NCBI GenBank assembly: GCA_002633025.1
Contig: NMRB01001441.1
Location: forward strand, 66,108 to 130,107
Length of the DNA: 64,000 nt
Direction: 5' to 3'
Source of the DNA: Notospermus geniculatus
Taxonomy: Eukaryota; Nemertea; Pilidiophora; Heteronemertea; Lineidae
How positions within the stretch are numbered: the first letter of the stretch is position 1; each line of letters opens with the position of its first letter. This document shows, piece after piece, positions 1-12,420 of this stretch. The position numbers were made by a program, and so were the translations under genes. The notes below the pieces were generated by a model that saw only the letters and a list, made by a program, of their open reading frames with translations, was not told the origin of the DNA and did not search any database.

Positions 1-2
1 AT

Positions 3-2150
3 GAAAAGTTACACTTGTTTGTGACTGGTGGTGCTGGTGTTGGCAAAAGTGTTACTATAAAAGCAATTCATCAAGGTCTCCTCCGTATATTATCAACAAA
101 TGCTGGAGATAATCCTGAAGACTGTTGGATACTTCTAACTGCTCCAACTGGTACTGCTACATTCAACATCAATGGCACAACCCTACACACTGCATTTCAT
201 ATCTTGCCAAACCAAAGCTTGAAATACACCAAGTTGCCACAAAACCTTAGCGAAAAATACATTCAGTACTACAGAAATTTATCAGTTCTCATAATTGATG
301 AAGTCAGTATGGTCGGTCGAAAAATGTTCCAATTTCTGTCACTCAGACTTCAAGAACTAAAAGGCAACAAAGAAGCATTCGGTGGAATTCATGTAATTGC
401 TTTTGGAGATCTGAACCAACTTCAACCAGTTATGGATAAATGGATTTTCTCAGATCCACTGAAAGCAGATACTGTTGATTATACAAACTTGGCAACAAAT
501 TTATGGACTGGTGAACAAATTGATAATACTGATAACAATGAATTGGCACCAAGTTCTAATCATGAACAAGAAACAAAGCATTTTCAAATGTTTGAATTGA
601 CAGATATAATGCGCCAAAAAGACGACATGGATTTTGCATTATTGCTTAACCGATTACGCGATGGCAATCATACTGAGGCTGAGATTGAAACTCTCAAATC
701 CACGATAATCTCCAAAGATAATCCTCATTACCCACAAAATGCACTACATTTGTACTGTACAAAGGCCAATGTTGCACAACATAACCAGTCTGTATTTGAT
801 CACACATTTACTGAAAAGACAATTGTAAATGCTGTAGACACAGTTTTAGCAGATTTCAGTGATGAAGTGAAACAAGCAATTCTTGAACGAATCCCAGATG
901 ATCCTTCAGCTACTGCTGGTCTAGTAAACAAACTTCCTGTAGCCATTGACTTGCCTTATATGATGACATGTAATATCAACATTACTGATGGATTGACAAA
1001 TGGTACCATGTGCCAAATGAAAAAAATTCAATATATGGATAGTTTTGCAAAACCTGCAATTCTTTGGGTACAGTTTCATGAACCAGATGTTGGCAAAACC
1101 ACAAGATCAACATATAAATCATTCTTCTCTGCAGATATCCCAAAAGAATGGACTCCGATTTTTGCTGTCAAACGCACCTTTTATCGTGGAAAAAGTTACA
1201 CGCCTGTCACAAGAAGCCAATTCCCATTAACTGTTGGAGCAGCTAAAACAATATGGAAAGCTCAAGGTTATTCCTTATCACAAGTTGTTGTTGACATGAC
1301 TTCCAGAAGGAAAATAAACCATGTACATTATGTTGCCTTGAGTAGAGTTACAAGTATAAATGGACTATTCATATTAAATTTGCAAGAAGATAAAATCAGC
1401 ACAGATCCACTTGTTACACAGGAAATGAACAGACTAAGAAACAAATGCCAGTTAATGTTTAATTACACAATACCATCATCCATTGAATCAATGCAACAGG
1501 ATTCTCTAAAAGTCATGTTCCACAATACAAGGTCATTAAATCTTCATCTGCAAGATATTACTGCTGACCATCATCTGATGGCTGGAGACATTATAATATT
1601 AGCAGAGTCACGACTTTATTCAGCTGATTCAGATGAGTCTTTCTGCATTCCAAACTTTCATCTCTTCAGAAATGATCAAAAAACTACATCAGGAAGACGA
1701 CCACCACATGGATTAGCAATATACATTTCCAATAAATTCTGTCAATATTGCACACTACAGCATGTTTCCACTGACAACTTTGAAGCATCAGCGATTATGA
1801 TATCACACCCCATCTTGGAACTTCAAATTATCTCCATCTATAAATCACCTTCATGTAATTTTTCAGCACTTTTTGCCAAACTAACAGATATAGCTGCAGA
1901 AATTAACTTAGATAAACCTCTTCTTATTGTTGGTGACTTCAATTTCGACATCTGGGCTGGAAAAAATCATGGGCAGTTGCAAAAAGTATGTCACATCTTT
2001 AAGTGTCAACAGCTAGTTAATGAAGTTACCACGGACTACAATTCATTAATTGACATGATCTTTTCAAATAATCCCAACATTCTGACATCAACAATTGAGA
2101 GTCCATGGTCAGATCATAAAATTTTGTTCATTAATTATCCAATTCATTAA
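3..2150 (+). CDS. Helentron-type Helitron protein, C-terminal part: PIF1-like helicase fused to endonuclease
   Basis: The reading frame is open at the left edge of the window, so the N-terminal part (the Rep/HUH nuclease in this family) lies outside; 715 residues remain. Residues 9-16 form a Walker A (GGAGVGKS) and residues about 97-101 a Walker B (IIDEV). The later helicase motifs QGYSLSQVVVD (about 421) and HYVALSRV (about 442) are present, all typical of PIF1 helicases. From about residue 500 the sequence becomes an exonuclease-endonuclease-phosphatase domain like that of LINEs, with HNTRS, AES, GDFNFD (about 644), DMIFS and SDH near the C-terminus, so its catalytic residues look complete. 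A helicase fused to such an endonuclease is the hallmark of Helentrons (Helitron2). The protein would unwind and nick DNA during rolling-circle transposition. No internal stops are seen, so this copy is young or recently active. Confidence 0.93.
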   Translation, partial: EKLHLFVTGGAGVGKSVTIKAIHQGLLRILSTNAGDNPEDCWILLTAPTGTATFNINGTTLHTAFHILPNQSLKYTKLPQNLSEKYIQYYRNLSVLIIDEVSMVGRKMFQFLSLRLQELKGNKEAFGGIHVIAFGDLNQLQPVMDKWIFSDPLKADTVDYTNLATNLWTGEQIDNTDNNELAPSSNHEQETKHFQMFELTDIMRQKDDMDFALLLNRLRDGNHTEAEIETLKSTIISKDNPHYPQNALHLYCTKANVAQHNQSVFDHTFTEKTIVNAVDTVLADFSDEVKQAILERIPDDPSATAGLVNKLPVAIDLPYMMTCNINITDGLTNGTMCQMKKIQYMDSFAKPAILWVQFHEPDVGKTTRSTYKSFFSADIPKEWTPIFAVKRTFYRGKSYTPVTRSQFPLTVGAAKTIWKAQGYSLSQVVVDMTSRRKINHVHYVALSRVTSINGLFILNLQEDKISTDPLVTQEMNRLRNKCQLMFNYTIPSSIESMQQDSLKVMFHNTRSLNLHLQDITADHHLMAGDIIILAESRLYSADSDESFCIPNFHLFRNDQKTTSGRRPPHGLAIYISNKFCQYCTLQHVSTDNFEASAIMISHPILELQIISIYKSPSCNFSALFAKLTDIAAEINLDKPLLIVGDFNFDIWAGKNHGQLQKVCHIFKCQQLVNEVTTDYNSLIDMIFSNNPNILTSTIESPWSDHKILFINYPIH

Positions 2151-4775
2151 AACCATGTCTTGACTTTTGTTCTCGTCATCAACATTGCACTAAGCCCATG
2201 TTCATTATACTTTCCATAATTATAGCAAGTAGCAGGAGAGTGGGCAAAGGAGACAATAACAAAACTTACCTAGGGGATGGGGAGGGGGGATGTTGAAATG
2301 ATACATAATCTGCTTCATCCTCATTGCACAAGTCAGTGCATTACCTTTGTGTTTCATTCAACAAAGGTGGGATGCAAGTTCCCTTCAGTTACTCTTAGAA
2401 ACTACGGCACCGGCACCACTATAGAACAAGCAGTGTCCTGATTAAAAATACTAGGACAGATGAAATGCAGTAAACCATCATGCGCTGGCTGGTCTATATA
2501 GCTTGACGTCAGTCTTTTGCTCTTGGAGCTGTTGAATGATGTCACTCGCCAGGAATCCGCAGTTGATCAGTTGCTTTCACCAATCTTCGAATGCAAGCTG
2601 CCCCGAAGACTGGATACCAGTCTAGCACTATACTGTACACTATTAGTCTGTCAAATTCGACACACTTCTGACCAATACCGGTACATATGAAACAATCACA
2701 TACATTTCCTGGGACACACCTGTTAATCACTCATCACTTTAACTCTGATTTCCTATTAACGGTTGAAATAAATGACTTTGTAGCCAGTAAGCTTATAAAA
2801 CATTGTATCATTTCTGCATGAACCCAAAAAGCCCACAACTCTGTCTCTCCTCATTTGCTACCATAAGCCTGACAACAAAATCTAGCTTCACAACAAAATC
2901 TCATTGAAAATGCAAAGCATAAAATATTCCTATTGAAATGCATTTAATCCAGTACCAAGAATTCTCCGCCTGCAGCTAAACTTAAATATTACTGGAGCTG
3001 CATTAACAGAGGTATGGGGGGGGGGGGGGGCTGGAATATTCAATTTAAACCACTGGATCCTAAACATACACTTAGTGTGTATTGTTCACATTGAATCATT
3101 GACTCACAGTGACTCGTACATTATGTGTCAATTCAGTAATGGACTGTCTCAAACTCGGAGGAACATTCATTCAGTAAAGGATTATAAGGAACATTCTCAA
3201 ACATGGATTACAAGTGACAATATTCAGATAATCAATTCAAAAACGGAGAGATCACTGTCCTAACAGCATCACAAGAATGACATTCTCCTCGTCATGCACC
3301 AGCCCCATTGACCTGCAACTGATGAACTTGACAGGCATCAGGACAACACATCCATCCAGTGTGAGTACCACATCACATCATATTATTGAAAAAAGATAAG
3401 TCGACTTTTCTCATAATCGCCGCACTCTTCAGTGTAATATACTGATTTCATTTCCTACAAATGCTATGTATTTCTCCATTCACATGGCTGATTTTAATTC
3501 TGATTCTCATTTCAGACTTCCTCATTCTGAAACCTGATGCTTAGAAGTGAGTACAGTTTCCTTTCGTTAAAGCATCAATATCCGTCAACCATTGCAAATC
3601 CCTTCCTCAGCAGAACATTCGCCATAGGAATGCAAACAATGCAGAACGATCTTCATGTAATCTTCATTTCTAAAAGGTATGTTCTGACCTTAAACTTCCA
3701 ACTCATCTACCACCACAATAAAGTTTATCTAATTTAACAAAGTTCTCCATCCTACCACAAAGCAACAATCAACTATGATGTACTTTTCACCATTTCAGAT
3801 TCTACTGGTACATGGACTGAGGGCAACAATTAATCTAAAACACCCAGGCAGTGATCTACTTCTTCACAATCTGAATATTGGCACAATACCAATCAACATA
3901 CAGTTATGGAGATACCATAGACCGTCATCGAAACAAAGGACTACTTTCAAAACCAACAAAAGAACATTCCTGCCAAATTTTACGAATGAATCCAACAATT
4001 TGGACTTGACATTCCCCACGATAACATAAAACATGATTGTACATATGTAGACTATTATATCACCAATGTCTACAAACTAAGTACCAGCACTACAATGTTC
4101 CTGTGCCACTTTTTAATTCCATTTTTTAATTCCTTGACCCACCGCAAATAATACATGTACACAGAGTACTTAATTTGTCGACATTTGTGAGATAAAATGT
4201 GTACCATTTTGTGACCTGTTCTGGTAAAGCAGTTGCATGTCCCTCCAAAGGTGACCATCAGTGAACTGACATGACACCAGGAGAAACTGGAAAAATACAG
4301 TCTTTCAGATTTCATAACAGGCAGGCAATATTGAATATGACAACCTGCCAAAGTAGGAGCAAAATGTATCTGGTTTTGCCAGAGCGGCTCACATTTGATT
4401 TTTAACTTCCAGGTTTAAGTATCATTGTGCATATACCATTTAGTGCCTCCAGTCAAATTGCCAAAATTCCTTGCCACATATGCAGATTGCCACAACTTAG
4501 ATGTAAAACATAACATTCAACCTCTCAACAAGCCTCTCAAAACAAAGTTATTAATTGGCCACCCAGTGGATCAATTACCATATGGTATGTACGTGATAGT
4601 CAATTGGCTACCGATTCACTGCTGCATCTTTATTACATATGGAATGGAAATTTCACTCTTGTCACTTCCTTGGAATATGCACAATAATTTTAACTATCAG
4701 CATTGACAAATATCATTCTTTTGTAATCATTATGTTCTTAATAAAACAAAAATTTGCACAATGCCTTCTCCAGAC

Positions 4776-4834
4776 TACCCAGAATACCCAGGGTAATAAT
4801 GAGGTGTACCCAGGACGACATTAACCGATTCAGC
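4776..4834. mobile_element. Solo terminus of the 9-bp-TSD foldback family (GCTGAA/TTCAGC ends)
   Basis: The stretch ends in GACGACATTAACCGATTCAGC-type sequence and carries the CCCAGG words of the foldback family described at 54506-54929, to which it is nearly identical. The left arm is missing, so this is a truncated relic. Confidence 0.7.
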
Positions 4835-5299
4835 TTCACTCAGCAGTCAACCATACCGCATGCTTGTTCCAAATTTCATGGGAAAGGGGTCATTTTTGGC
4901 ACCACTGTTCAGGAAAAAATTCCCGAAAAACACTTAAAATAGGGATACTTTGAATGACTTTTCTCCTGAAAAATTCTTAAAAAAGGGGGGCCAAAAGGTT
5001 CTGTTCCCGAAAAAATAATAAAAAGGGGTATGAAAGTCCTATTCTCAATGAAAAGCTTGTAAAAAAGGGTGAAAATCCCACGGTTCCTTCAAAATTTAGG
5101 AATGGGGAGCCGCTGGTTCCTGTTTAGAAGCCTTATGTCACATGCCTTCTGTACGGATTCGTTCATCAGACGATATTATGACATCACACATCAGCCACTC
5201 AAAAAGACAATTACCCAATTCGCAAGTCACAGGATCAATCTCGTACCAATCTCTACCTCACCCCAACCATGCCAACGATTCTCTGACAAAGTGCCCAGT

Positions 5300-5355
5300 A
5301 GTCCGAACGTCTGACTCGTATTGCTATAGTCCGAACGTCTGACTCGTATTGCTAT
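5300..5355. repeat. 28-bp tandem duplication
   Basis: Two adjacent identical 28-bp copies (5300-5327 and 5328-5355), beginning AGTCCGAACGTCTGACTCG. No function is evident. Confidence 0.9.
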
Positions 5356-5881
5356 TTTTAGCTGGATGCACGGCCGTCAGTTCTGCAAATGAGCAACAGG
5401 AGGCAGTGTTCGGACTAGTATTGCTAATTAATAGGTAAACTCGAGTACGATATTATACCGCAATAGGACGGCAAACTTTTACTACAACGGGAAACCGTCA
5501 CACTGCTAGGCCATCCCATCATCAGCATGATCAGTTCGGAAAAACTTACCGTAGAAATAGAATCTCCAAACTTTTGCTTCAAGTTTCAATGCTTGACAGC
5601 AGCAATAGCATCCGACCATGTACATTTCCCTGTGCATCAGATGTGTACATTATTTTGCACTGAAGAATTCGGTACTTACTTGAGTGCAAATGATGAGGTC
5701 CAAGGTATGGGGTATTGGCTACTTCAGCTGTTAACAAATGGAAGCCAACCAAGCAGTTTGCTAATTTCAGTCTGATGTTGTACCGTAGGCCACTAAGAAA
5801 CATGCAATGCTCCTTCTAACAATAGGCCTACATTGTGCTGAGTGCATGTACATTTGATGTACACTGCAGTTTTCACTCCTC

Positions 5882-7843
5882 ACCAAAAGTCGGCCGAAAT
5901 TTCCTCCATTTAACGCATTTTTCTAACAGCAGGATGCAACCATTTGGGAAGAATAAAAGGTGTTCTTTCAGGTGATATAGGCCTATGTCTCCAGAACGGA
6001 TTAGTTTAGGGGACACCTGGAACACTATTGAGAACCAATACATACATTTCAACTTTGATCAAAGACATTTTAGTCCTTAGTGCTACCTACAGTAGTTGTG
6101 AGCTTAAACATTAACCTTCCTCCCAGGAATTACATAACACAGGAAACAGGCCAACCAAATAATTCTATGTATCACCTGCAGCACTGACTGTGATACTCCA
6201 TCACATCAAATCAAACTAGACAATGTCCGAATCCTCCTCATTACCAAAAGTCGGCCGAAATTTCCTCTATTTAACGCATTTTTCTAACAGCAGGATGCAA
6301 CCATTTGGGAAGAATAAAAGGTGTTCTTTCAGGTGATATAGGCCTATGTCTCCAGAACGGATTAGTTTAGGGGACACTGGAATGGATTTTTATTCACAAT
6401 GAGCACAGCAGCATGGGCTCAAGTTTCTATGTGTGGGCTTAGCTACCTATAATAATTTTTTACATGATACGAGGCAAAAGACCACAAGATCAGCCTCAAA
6501 ATTCACACAATCAACTTTAGAAACATCACAACAGGTATTTGCGCTGGCCGGCAGTCACCATCTTGCATCCTGCATATTTGTATCCAAATCCAATATGGCG
6601 GCAGTCAATTGCCGAAAACACCCGCCAGGCGATGTTTCTGTTCAAATCAGTCGAATCCTGACATTCATAAATGAATTTTACATTATATTAATACAATACA
6701 TTACCTCACTACTATCATGACTGTATAACATTGAAAAGAAGCCTTTTAACCCTGTCTTCAGTAGTATTTCGGCATATTTTGCTGTATTCCGGTCTTCTTA
6801 CGAACCCCTAACAGAGGTAGTAGCCCTGGGTGGGCAGTTGGAGTGTCCGCTTAGTCAAGATTTAGGGCTATCTGAATTTCGACACGGGTATCAAATCCAA
6901 ATTAAGATAAGCCTACCCATACCAAAATTTCCTATCCGAATTCTAAGTTTTCCCCAACTGCATTAGACCCCTATTTCAGGCCTACGGCAGGCCAGGGTAG
7001 GCCTTAGGCCTGCATCATCACTATCACTCAGACCATTGCCATATTTCCATAAATGACATGACATTGTTGTAGCCTGGCCCAAGGCCTACTTATTAGCTAT
7101 TGCATCCAACAACACATACATGTAGGCCTGTGCTGATGCATTGCAATAGATATAGTGCATGAGTGCAATGTTTGTAAGCCTATATTGCCCTTTCCTTTAA
7201 CATGTGCTTTTGTCCCAACTGAAACATGGCCAACTTCACGTAGCAATTTAATCTGTTCTACTCCACTGCATGAGTGGTAACCCTAGGCCTACATACATGT
7301 TCCTATCATTCCTCAAACACTCACCAGTAGATGAGACTGATAGCACTAGCAGCAATAGGCCTACATCTGTTCAGGGGTACACTCCATATTTAATAGTGCT
7401 AATGTTGCGCCTTTTATCTTTGATTCCTTATGGTACACCTATCATCTGTCTCAAAGAATGACTTTCTTCTCAGATGATGGTTTCTCCTGTTTAGTAAGAG
7501 GTGCATTCTAGCAAATTTTTGCATTGTTTTGACAACAACTGAAAATTACCATGTACATCAAATGTCCACTGCATTCAGCAAAATCTAATGTTAGAAAGGA
7601 ACACTGGACTGACATGCTCAATCCAACACTATTGAGAACCAATACATACATTTCAACTTTGATCAAAGACATTTTAGTCCTTAGTGCTACCTACAGTAGT
7701 TGTGAGCTTAAAAATTAACCTTCCTCCCAGGAATTACATAACACAGGAAACAGGCCAACCAAATAATTCTATGTATCACCTGCAGCACTGACTGTGATAC
7801 TCCATCACATCAAATCAAACTAGACAATGTCCGAATCCTCCTC
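5882..7843. repeat. Interleaved direct repeats A-B-A-B upstream of the RPA gene
   Basis: Block A (about 134 bp) occurs at 5882-6016 and 6243-6376. Block B (about 219 bp) occurs at 6021-6240 and 7625-7843. Copies are almost identical. The second B copy runs into a pyrimidine-rich stretch and a TTTCTTTCAG acceptor-like site at about 7868-7877, just before the RPA start codon. The arrangement looks like a duplicated promoter or 5' leader region of the RPA gene. Between A2 and B2 (6377-7624) no gene is seen; that part has many AGGCCTA words. Confidence 0.8.
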
Positions 7844-7909
7844 ATTTATTTCTTTCACATTTATTTATTTCTTTCAGCCATCATTCACAACAGTTATTCA
7901 GGCTCCATC

Positions 7910-9381
7910 ATGGCTCAGAAACGCCCCCTTGATGATGCAAATTACACTGCAATGGGATATATCCATGAGACGTCACCAGTGAAAAGATCTGCCAAAAACA
8001 CAGATTATTTCAATTCCACACTCCAGACAGGCGCAAAGAACTATCAAAGAGTTGTTTGTTTCTCAAAAAAACTACACCAAGACTTCAAAAATGCGGAAGA
8101 AAAGCGGTAAGTAAGCGAAGTTCTCACAACATACCATCTTATTATACCCAAACCACTTGACCAGAAAATCTGCTCCTCCCAACATCAAACAACCATGTCA
8201 TGGCATCACAATATGTATTTACTCATACTGATAGTGGTACATACATTGTATGTACCACTATCACTATTCATACATACATACTGCATAATATGTAATTTAT
8301 TATACTTTGAACAAACTTCGAGTCCAAAAAGATGCCTTATACTCTCAAAGAACATGAACAATATTACCATCACTATACTTCTTTGTTGCTCAATTTCAGA
8401 AGTCCTGTAAAGATTACGAATGCAGCAACATCAAAAAATATTCAAGATCCATCGAAAGTGGACATCAAAATGTTGTATAAATCATCAATGGAAAACTATG
8501 AAACTCCATTGATGTTCACGCACCAAGCACCCACTGCTTCACCGGTCAACATGGATACAACAGTAACAGAGTTTGTCCTCGGAGTACCATCCTCAGAACC
8601 AAGAAAGGTTAGTCTGCTATGGAGGAATCCCACTGACATCATCAAATCATGTGACTGAATGTCAAAATCACACAACTTGCTACAATACCTGCCTAATAAC
8701 ATCCTATCATACTTTCAGATCAATCTGTCTGGTCACATCACAAAGATAGTTGAACAGGAGGAAACTATCACCACATCGTATGGCCGCGAAGTACGAAGAC
8801 AAACATTTGCCCTAGCAGACGAACGCAAAGTTGTCAGTTTGACAGTGTGGGGATCACTCATCAATGAAATCACACTCGGCAACACATACTCTTTCACAAA
8901 CTTAAGTATTTCGACATTCAATGATGTAAAACATCTCCAAACTACTCCCACCACAACAGTGGTTCCGCTTGACAAAATGGCAAATCCATGTGAAGAGGAA
9001 CCAGTCCACGGAAACTCCACAGTTCTCAAACAAGCAAGCTGCGACTCGGTTGAGTGTCAGATGACGAAAAGCTGTAAAAGCTGCAAACAAATCATCGGCA
9101 CTGACCACCTCTTTAAACCAACATTCAAATGTCCAGGTTGCAACATGCGCCAAAGAAGCACCGGAGTCATAAATCAGGTCAAAGTAAAACTCAATGTCAC
9201 TTCCAGTGGACTACAGTACCGTCTGACTGCATATAATACAGCCACCCAGGATTTCTTCGAAAATGCCGGGAAAAATTTCGTCGACTCGGATCAGATGGAA
9301 GAATATTTCCTCAGTATCCAGTTCCTTGACATCACTTTCAACAGTCAGTTCCAAGTTACAAAGATGTCTCTCAGTGCTTAA
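7910..9381 (+). CDS. RPA70-like OB-fold single-strand DNA-binding protein of the Helentron (3 exons, 355 aa)
   Basis: Three exons join in frame: 7910-8106 (donor GTAAGT), 8400-8607 (acceptor TTTCAG, donor GTTAGT) and 8719-9381 (acceptor TTTCAG), giving 355 residues and a TAA stop. Residues about 138-190 (INLSGHI, RRQTFALADERK, VSLTVWG) match an RPA-type OB fold. Residues about 253-276 form a zinc ribbon (C-x2-C ... KCPGC) as in the RPA70 C-terminal domain. The N-terminal 135 residues are basic and show no recognised domain. RPA-like genes ride on many Helitrons and Helentrons and probably protect single-stranded intermediates. The gene lies downstream of and on the same strand as the helicase, which supports one element. 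A captured host gene is possible, but the short N-terminus differs from host RPA1. No stops or frameshifts are seen. Confidence 0.85.
8230..8262. repeat. Perfect 15-bp-stem hairpin in RPA intron 1
   Basis: GATAGTGGTACATAC (8230-8244), a 3-nt loop, then its exact complement (8248-8262). A perfect stem of this length inside the intron stands out from its surroundings. It could be a tiny transposon relic or an RNA structure. Confidence 0.85.
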
Positions 9382-9789
9382 ATAACAGTAGTTCTCTGAA
9401 GAGCCATCAGGCTTAGCCCACATGCAAACTACAAGCAAAATGCCCGCACTGAAGCAAATTTTCCCACACAATGAGACACAAACATTCAAATACTCTTTTA
9501 CAGCATTTAAATATTTTTGCCATAATACTTGGTGAAATTGACTTCATTTCATTCCTCCATTTTATTTGCAGTCTGCAGGTCACCTAAAGGTGCCGATCCA
9601 TGGGCATTTTCTTGCACAAATTGCCTCTCAATGCCCAACTCAACTGCCAACAGTTGTTGGTGTCATTGGTCTCCACATAAAAGCCATGAGGGACAAATAA
9701 TGGTGAATTGCCCATTGTGAGCCAACTTCGGCAAGAAAACTCTCCTGTGGATAGCCACCTAAGTCCTTCAACATTAAACTTATGCACAA
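9382..9789. other. Non-coding 3' region of the RPA gene
   Basis: No coding exon seen. It leads directly into the satellite block and has no AATAAA-type signal close to the stop that I can assign with confidence. Confidence 0.4.
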
Positions 9790-11990
9790 TTAAACAATAC
9801 AGCTTTTTCTTCAAACTGTTGTTCTCATATTCACATAATAATCCAGTACACCACACCTGGGATGTACACTTCAGTTAAATCTGAGTGAAATCATATCCGC
9901 TAAGACTGCTCTTTTGATGTTGACATACCATGTACATGTAATTATTTCACTTTTCAAGTCAAAAAGTGGAAGTGCTGTTTATGGGCAACACATCGTTGCA
10001 CAGTAGATGACTGTGTTTGAATTACAACATACATTCTCAGAAATGTTGATTTCAGTTGACAAGCACATATGATAAGACTACTCTTGATATTGTTAACATA
10101 CCAGTACTAATCCACTACTGGTATGTCCTATGTAATTATTCCGCTTCTCAAGTCAAAAAGTGGAAGTACTGTTTATGGGCAACACATGGTTGCACAGTAG
10201 ATGACTGTGTTTGAATTACAACATACATTCTCAGAAATGTGGAATTCAGTTGACAAGTGCATATGATGAGACTACTCTTGATATTGTTAACATACCAGTA
10301 CTAATCCACTACTGGTATGTCCTGTGTAATTATTTCGCTTTTCAAGTCAAAAAGTGGAAGTACTGTTAACAGCTTTTTCTTCAAACTGTTCTTCTCATAT
10401 TCACATAATAATCCAGTACACCCCACCTGGGATGTACACTTCAGTTAAATCTGAGTGAAACCATATCCGCTAAGACTGCTCTTTTGATGTTGACATACCA
10501 TGTACATGTAATTATTTCACTTTTCAAGTCAAAAAGTGGAACCTACTGTTTATGGGCAACTCATAGTTGCACAGTAGATGACTGTGTTTGAATTGCAACA
10601 TACATTCTCAGAAATGTTGATTTCAGTTGACAAGCACATATGATAAGACTACTCTTGATATTGTTAACATACCGGTACTAATCCAATACTGGTATGTCCT
10701 ATGTAATTATTCCGCTTCTCAAGTCAAAAAGTGGAAGTACTGTTTATGGGCAACACATGGTTGCACAGTAGATGACTGTGTTTGAATTACAACATACATT
10801 CTCAGAAATGTGGAATTCAGTTGACAAGTGCATATGATAAGACTACTCTTGATATTGTTAACATACCAGTACTAATCCACTACTGGTATGTCCTGTGTAA
10901 TTATTTCGCTTCTCAAGTCAAAAAGTGGAAGTACTGTTTATGGGCAACTCATGGTTGCACAGTAGATGACTGTGTTTGAATTGCAACATACATTCTCAGA
11001 AATGTTGATTTCAGTTGACAACCGCATATGATAAGACTACTCTAGATCTTGTTAACATACCAGTACTAATCCACTACTGGTATGTCGTACATAATTATTC
11101 CGCTTTTGAAGTCAAAAACTGGAAGTACTGTTTATCGGCAACTCATAGTTGCACAGTAGATGACTGTGTTTGAATTGCAACATACATTCTCAGAAATATT
11201 GATTTCAGTTGACAACCGCATATGATCAGACTACTCTTGATGTTGTTAACATACCGGTACTAATCCACTACTGGTATGTCCTATGTAATTATTCCGCTTT
11301 TCAAGTCAAAAAGTGGAAGTACTGTTTATGGGCAACTCATAGTTGCACAGTAGATGACTGTGTTTGAATTGCAACATACATTCTCAGAAATGTTGATTTC
11401 AGTTGACAAGCGCATATGATAAGACTACTCTTGATGTTGTTAACATACCGGTACTAATCCACTACTGGTATGTCCTGTGTAATTATTCCGCTTCTCAAGT
11501 CAAAAAGTGGAAGTACTGTTTATGGGCAACACATGGTTGCACAGTAGATGACTGTGTTTGAATTACAACATACATTCTCAGAAATGTTGAATTCAGTTGA
11601 CAAGTGCATATGATAAGACTACTCTTGATATTGTTAACATACCGGTACTAATCCACTACTGGTATGTCCTATGTAATTATTCCGCTTTTCAAGTCAAAAA
11701 GTGGAAGTACTGTTTATGGGCAACTCATAGTTGCACAGTAGATGACTGTGTTTGAATTACAACATACATTCTCAGAAATGTTGATTTCAGTTGACAAGCG
11801 TTAGCGCATATGATAAGACTACTCTTGATGTTGTTAACATACCAGTACTAATCCACTACTGGTATGTCCTGTGTAATTACAAGTATTTCACTTTCCAAGT
11901 CAAAAAGTGGAAGTACTGTTTATGAACAACTCATGGTTCAACAGTAGATCACTGTGTTTGAATTACAACATACATTCTCAGAAATGTTGA
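9790..11990. repeat. Helentron-internal satellite: ten ~194-bp units with hairpins
   Basis: The marker word GATGACTGTG recurs at 10006, 10200, 10577, 10771, 10966, 11159, 11353, 11547 and 11741, with a variant (GATCACTGTG) at 11947, so the spacing is 193-195 bp (last step 206). Each unit has the palindrome CATACCAGTA-N9-TACTGGTATG and a second one, CACTTTT-N7-AAAAGTG. A leader of about 175 bp (9792-9965) is repeated at 10370-10543, showing a higher-order duplication. Minisatellites between the coding region and the 3' end are known in Helentrons and their non-autonomous derivatives (DINE-1-like and mollusc HINE elements). Confidence 0.9.
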
Positions 11991-12355
11991 TTTCAAACAA
12001 CCTGGAGTTACAAACATCATTTGTTCTAACCAACACAACTTTTGTACCACTTTTGTCTGCAACTAACTCAGACTGTTTCTACAATAAAAATCTAAATTGG
12101 AATTACTTCTTTTTTTGGTACTTTGAATACTTCCAAGCATCCACGAATTGCCCTCTGAGCAATTCCTCAATGGCTGTGCTCTCATTACCTAAACAAATCA
12201 ACTCCAAGAACAAACGGGCTATCCACACAACTGACTATTACTCACTGTAAGGTTCATTCAACCTTGCAGGAATTGTAATTATTCTTCCAAATTTCGCTCA
12301 TTACCTACTATACCAGTAGGCTACTGCCTCATCCAAAACATTAGTCAGCTGAGCG

Positions 12356-12377
12356 CAAGGCCCTTGGGCCTCTTGTT
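12356..12377 (+). mobile_element. Putative Helentron 3' terminus hairpin
   Basis: CAAGGCCCTTGGGCCTCTTG forms a short GC stem (GGCCC 12359-12363 with GGGCC 12366-12370) and is followed by TT, the type of end and target site expected for Helentrons. It is placed about 365 bp after the satellite. The boundary is inferred; the 5' end is outside the window. Confidence 0.55.
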
Positions 12378-12420
12378 AGATCTGTCATTTCCAAAGGCCA
12401 AAGAGAAGGTGAGCACAGAA

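Larger units (their letters stand above)
2151..5875. other. Non-coding interior of the putative Helentron
   Basis: No convincing coding exon is seen; all short open frames lack family resemblance. Visible details: a run of 15 G at 3016-3030; degenerate A-rich/GGG stretches at 4900-5080; a 28-bp perfect tandem duplication (5300-5327 and 5328-5355). A solitary terminus of a foldback family lies at 4776-4834 and is listed separately. That this belongs to the Helentron is inferred from the helicase upstream and the RPA gene and terminus downstream. Confidence 0.5.

Noticed and set aside
3016-3030. G-quadruplex from the G15 run
   Set aside because: A single homopolymer run is more simply a slippage tract; no separate G-tracts support a defined structure.
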